Assembly (NCBI GenBank): GCA_046728015.1
Contig: JBKPDQ010000141.1
Location: forward strand, 1 to 14,001
Direction of reading: 5' to 3'
Length of the DNA: 14,001 nt
DNA from: DATAFO01 sp046728015
GTDB taxonomy: Bacteria; Actinomycetota; Thermoleophilia; Solirubrobacterales; 70-9
The translations under genes and the position numbers were made by a program. Numbering within the stretch: the stretch's first letter is position 1; each line of letters starts with the position of its first letter. The notes below the pieces were generated by a model, which had not been told where the DNA came from, searched no databases, and was given only the letters and a program-made list of their open reading frames with translations. Positions 12,690 through 14,001 of the stretch are shown here, in pieces.

Positions 12690-13582
12690 GCGACCGGGCT
12701 TTCCTTCTTGTCCTCCGCGGCGATCGTCTCCGGCTCGAGCCCGGGCTCGGAGTGCGCGGCCCGGTCCTCGTAGCTCGCGCGCGCCGCGCGGTCGGGGTCG
12801 GCGAGGACCTTGTCGACCTTGAGGAGCTGGGCGAGGGCCTCGCGAGCGCCGCGGGGCAGCAGCTGGAGCACCTTGTGGATCGCGACCGTGTTGCGCGGCA
12901 CCCAGACGTCGAACTTCGGGAACTGGAGCGCTCGGACGATCTCGTTGGCGACCTCCTCGGGCTCGAGCTTCTTGGCGGCCCGGTTCTCGGGCAGCCCGGA
13001 GCCCAGCTCGGTGTTGACCACCGCAGGCATCACGACCGAGATCTCGACGCCGGTGTCGCGAAGCTCGCCGCGAACGGCCTCGCTCAGGCCGATCACCGCG
13101 TGCTTCGTGCCGCTGTACGTGGCGCCGCCGGGAAAGCCGGCCTTGCCCGCCTGCGACGCGATGTTGACGATGTGCCCGCTCCCGCGCGAGACCATGGCCG
13201 GGATCGCCAGCTTCATTCCGTACATCAGCCCGTGGACGTTGATGTCGAACATCCGCCTCGCGGTGGCGTCGTCCTCCTCGACGAACGGGCTGAGCGGCAT
13301 GATCCCCGCGTTGTTGATCAGCACGTCGAGCGAGCCGAGGCGCTCGGTGACCTGGTCGAGGAAGTTGGCGAACGACTCGCGCTCGGTGACGTCGAGCTCG
13401 AGCCCGATCGCCTCGGGGCCGAGCTCGGAGGCGGTCCTCTCCGCGAGCTCGCGGTCGAGGTCGCCGATCGCGACCTTGGCGCCCTCTCGCGCGAGCGCCT
13501 TCGCGGTTGCCTTGCCGATCCCCCGGGCTCCGCCCGTGATCGCGACCACCTTGCCGTGCAGGGAACGCGGTTCCTTCGCCAT
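12686..13582 (-). CDS. Short-chain dehydrogenase/reductase (SDR)
   Basis: SDRs oxidise or reduce alcohols and ketones with NAD(P). This 298-residue protein shows the classical set: TGGARGIG (16-23) for cofactor binding, Asp64-Val65, NNAG (90-93), then Ser143, Tyr156 and Lys160 (YSGTK) as catalytic residues. An Asp41-Leu-Asp after the second strand (GDLDRE) suggests NAD rather than NADP preference. The C-terminal 50 residues (ADPDRAARASYEDRAAHSEP onward) extend past the usual SDR core of about 250 and are acidic and probably flexible. ATG at 13582 lies seven bases after GGAGG; the TTG one codon upstream (13585) is too close. TACGAT on the minus strand near 13620 is a possible -10 box. Substrate is unknown; a lipid or long-chain alcohol is typical of this length. 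Confidence 0.93.
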   Translation of the reverse strand: MAKEPRSLHGKVVAITGGARGIGKATAKALAREGAKVAIGDLDRELAERTASELGPEAIGLELDVTERESFANFLDQVTERLGSLDVLINNAGIMPLSPFVEEDDATARRMFDINVHGLMYGMKLAIPAMVSRGSGHIVNIASQAGKAGFPGGATYSGTKHAVIGLSEAVRGELRDTGVEISVVMPAVVNTELGSGLPENRAAKKLEPEEVANEIVRALQFPKFDVWVPRNTVAIHKVLQLLPRGAREALAQLLKVDKVLADPDRAARASYEDRAAHSEPGLEPETIAAEDKKESPVA

Positions 13583-13679
13583 CAACTCTCCTCCGGGTCG
13601 TTCGCCGTCCTGACGGGATCGTATGGGACGTCCGTACCGGGCGGCTCGCCGCGCCGGTCGAGGCGGCCCGCCGCGGCGG
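13583..13679 (-). promoter_or_regulatory. Promoter region of the SDR gene
   Basis: Reading the minus strand, CATACGATCCC gives TACGAT as a -10-like box about 40 bases before the start. It is followed by a small inverted repeat CCGTC-CT-GACGG, then GGAGGAG before the ATG. A 12-bp perfect palindrome CCGCCGCGGCGG (13668-13679) sits directly behind the stop of the upstream gene and may aid its termination. Confidence 0.35.
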
Positions 13680-14001
13680 CTAGTTGGACTGGGCCTTGGC
13701 GACGACGCCGTTCTTCTCAGCGCCCGCCGGGTCGCCCCAGGCCTTGATCGTCACCACGTAGTGGCCGTTGCCCGTAGAGCCAACCGGGAGGCTCGCGGAG
13801 CCACCGCTGACGCCGAAGGTCTGGACGCCGCCGCCCGGGCGGGTGACCTCAGCGGTGTAGGAGCGCGCGCCGGAGATCGAGGAGAAGGAGACGTAGATGT
13901 CGCAGACGATCGTGCCGGCAGCGGGCGAGCCGTGGCAGCCCGTGACGTCGGCCGAGACGCTGAGGCTGGCCGGCTCCGTCTGGGCGGACGCCGCTCCCGG
14001 C
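13680..14001 (-). CDS. Secreted small beta-rich protein (N-terminus cut by window edge)
   Basis: About 106 codons are open from the right edge to a TAG at 13680-13682, in the frame whose last residues are KAQSN. The visible start PGAASAQTEPASLSV looks like the end of a signal peptide with an AxA cleavage site (ASA before QTEP), so the mature protein may begin close by. The body alternates strands and turns (SYTAEVTRPGGGVQTFGVSG, then HYVVTIKAWG) as in Ig-like or fibronectin-like beta-sandwiches. Two Cys (in VTGCHG and TIVCDI) are 11 residues apart and could form a disulfide. No catalytic motif is seen. The start codon lies outside the window. Family not recognised; surface or secreted binding role is a guess. 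Confidence 0.7.
   Translation of the reverse strand, partial: PGAASAQTEPASLSVSADVTGCHGSPAAGTIVCDIYVSFSSISGARSYTAEVTRPGGGVQTFGVSGGSASLPVGSTGNGHYVVTIKAWGDPAGAEKNGVVAKAQSN

Noticed and set aside
12686..13747. Long plus-strand open frames opposite the SDR gene
   Set aside because: The minus strand carries the full SDR motif set with a good ribosome binding site; the plus-strand translations have no recognisable domain.
1..14001. Phage, transposon, CRISPR or toxin-antitoxin content
   Set aside because: No transposase, integrase, terminal repeats, spaced direct repeats or toxin-like pairs were seen on either strand.

Overview
The window is GC-rich, densely packed bacterial chromosome. About fourteen protein genes lie on both strands with short intergenic gaps (none above about 140 bp). 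GTG and TTG starts are common, -10-like boxes often sit very close to start codons, and a csrA gene stands apart from any flagellar gene. Composition and gene types suggest a high-GC actinobacterium, possibly of the Thermoleophilia/Solirubrobacterales kind. That placement is an inference; no rRNA or other phylogenetic marker is present. I see no tRNA, CRISPR array, insertion sequence, prophage or plasmid function, so this looks like ordinary chromosome rather than a mobile island.

Layout. 2-1702 (+): 3' part of a large gene joining an alpha/alpha-toroid-like domain to a MarC-like six-helix membrane domain. 1699-2247 (-): dihydrofolate-reductase/RibD-like protein, convergent with the first gene and sharing a CTAG that holds both stop codons. 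2367-3269 (+): PAPS-type sulfotransferase. 3405-3932 (-): helix-turn-helix protein with Glu-rich and Arg-rich middle blocks, divergent from csrA (4122-4352, +). 4466-4705 (+): small single-span membrane protein. 4710-5237 (-): exported thermonuclease-like protein. 5344-6015 (-): four-helix membrane protein, ending at a strong terminator. 6125-7045 (-): class I fructose-bisphosphate aldolase, divergent from a GCS2-type carboxylate-amine ligase (7142-8254, +). 8311-10576 (+): three genes joined by 4-base start/stop overlaps: a zinc-ribbon rhomboid-like protein lacking the catalytic residues, an O-methyltransferase and a GNAT acetyltransferase. 10662-12689 (+): a DJ-1/PfpI protein followed closely by a GlcD-type FAD oxidase. 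12686-13582 (-): short-chain dehydrogenase, again sharing a CTAG stop with its convergent neighbour. 13680-14001 (-): C-terminal part of a secreted Cys-containing protein, cut by the window edge.

Most genes look like housekeeping or general metabolism, and no single pathway unites them. The least ordinary items are the toroid-MarC fusion, the zinc-ribbon rhomboid pseudoprotease in a coupled operon with two transferases, the csrA leader with a GGA-loop hairpin over its own ribosome binding site, and the divergent polyampholyte HTH protein beside csrA. I found no clear evidence for a wholly new multi-gene system.
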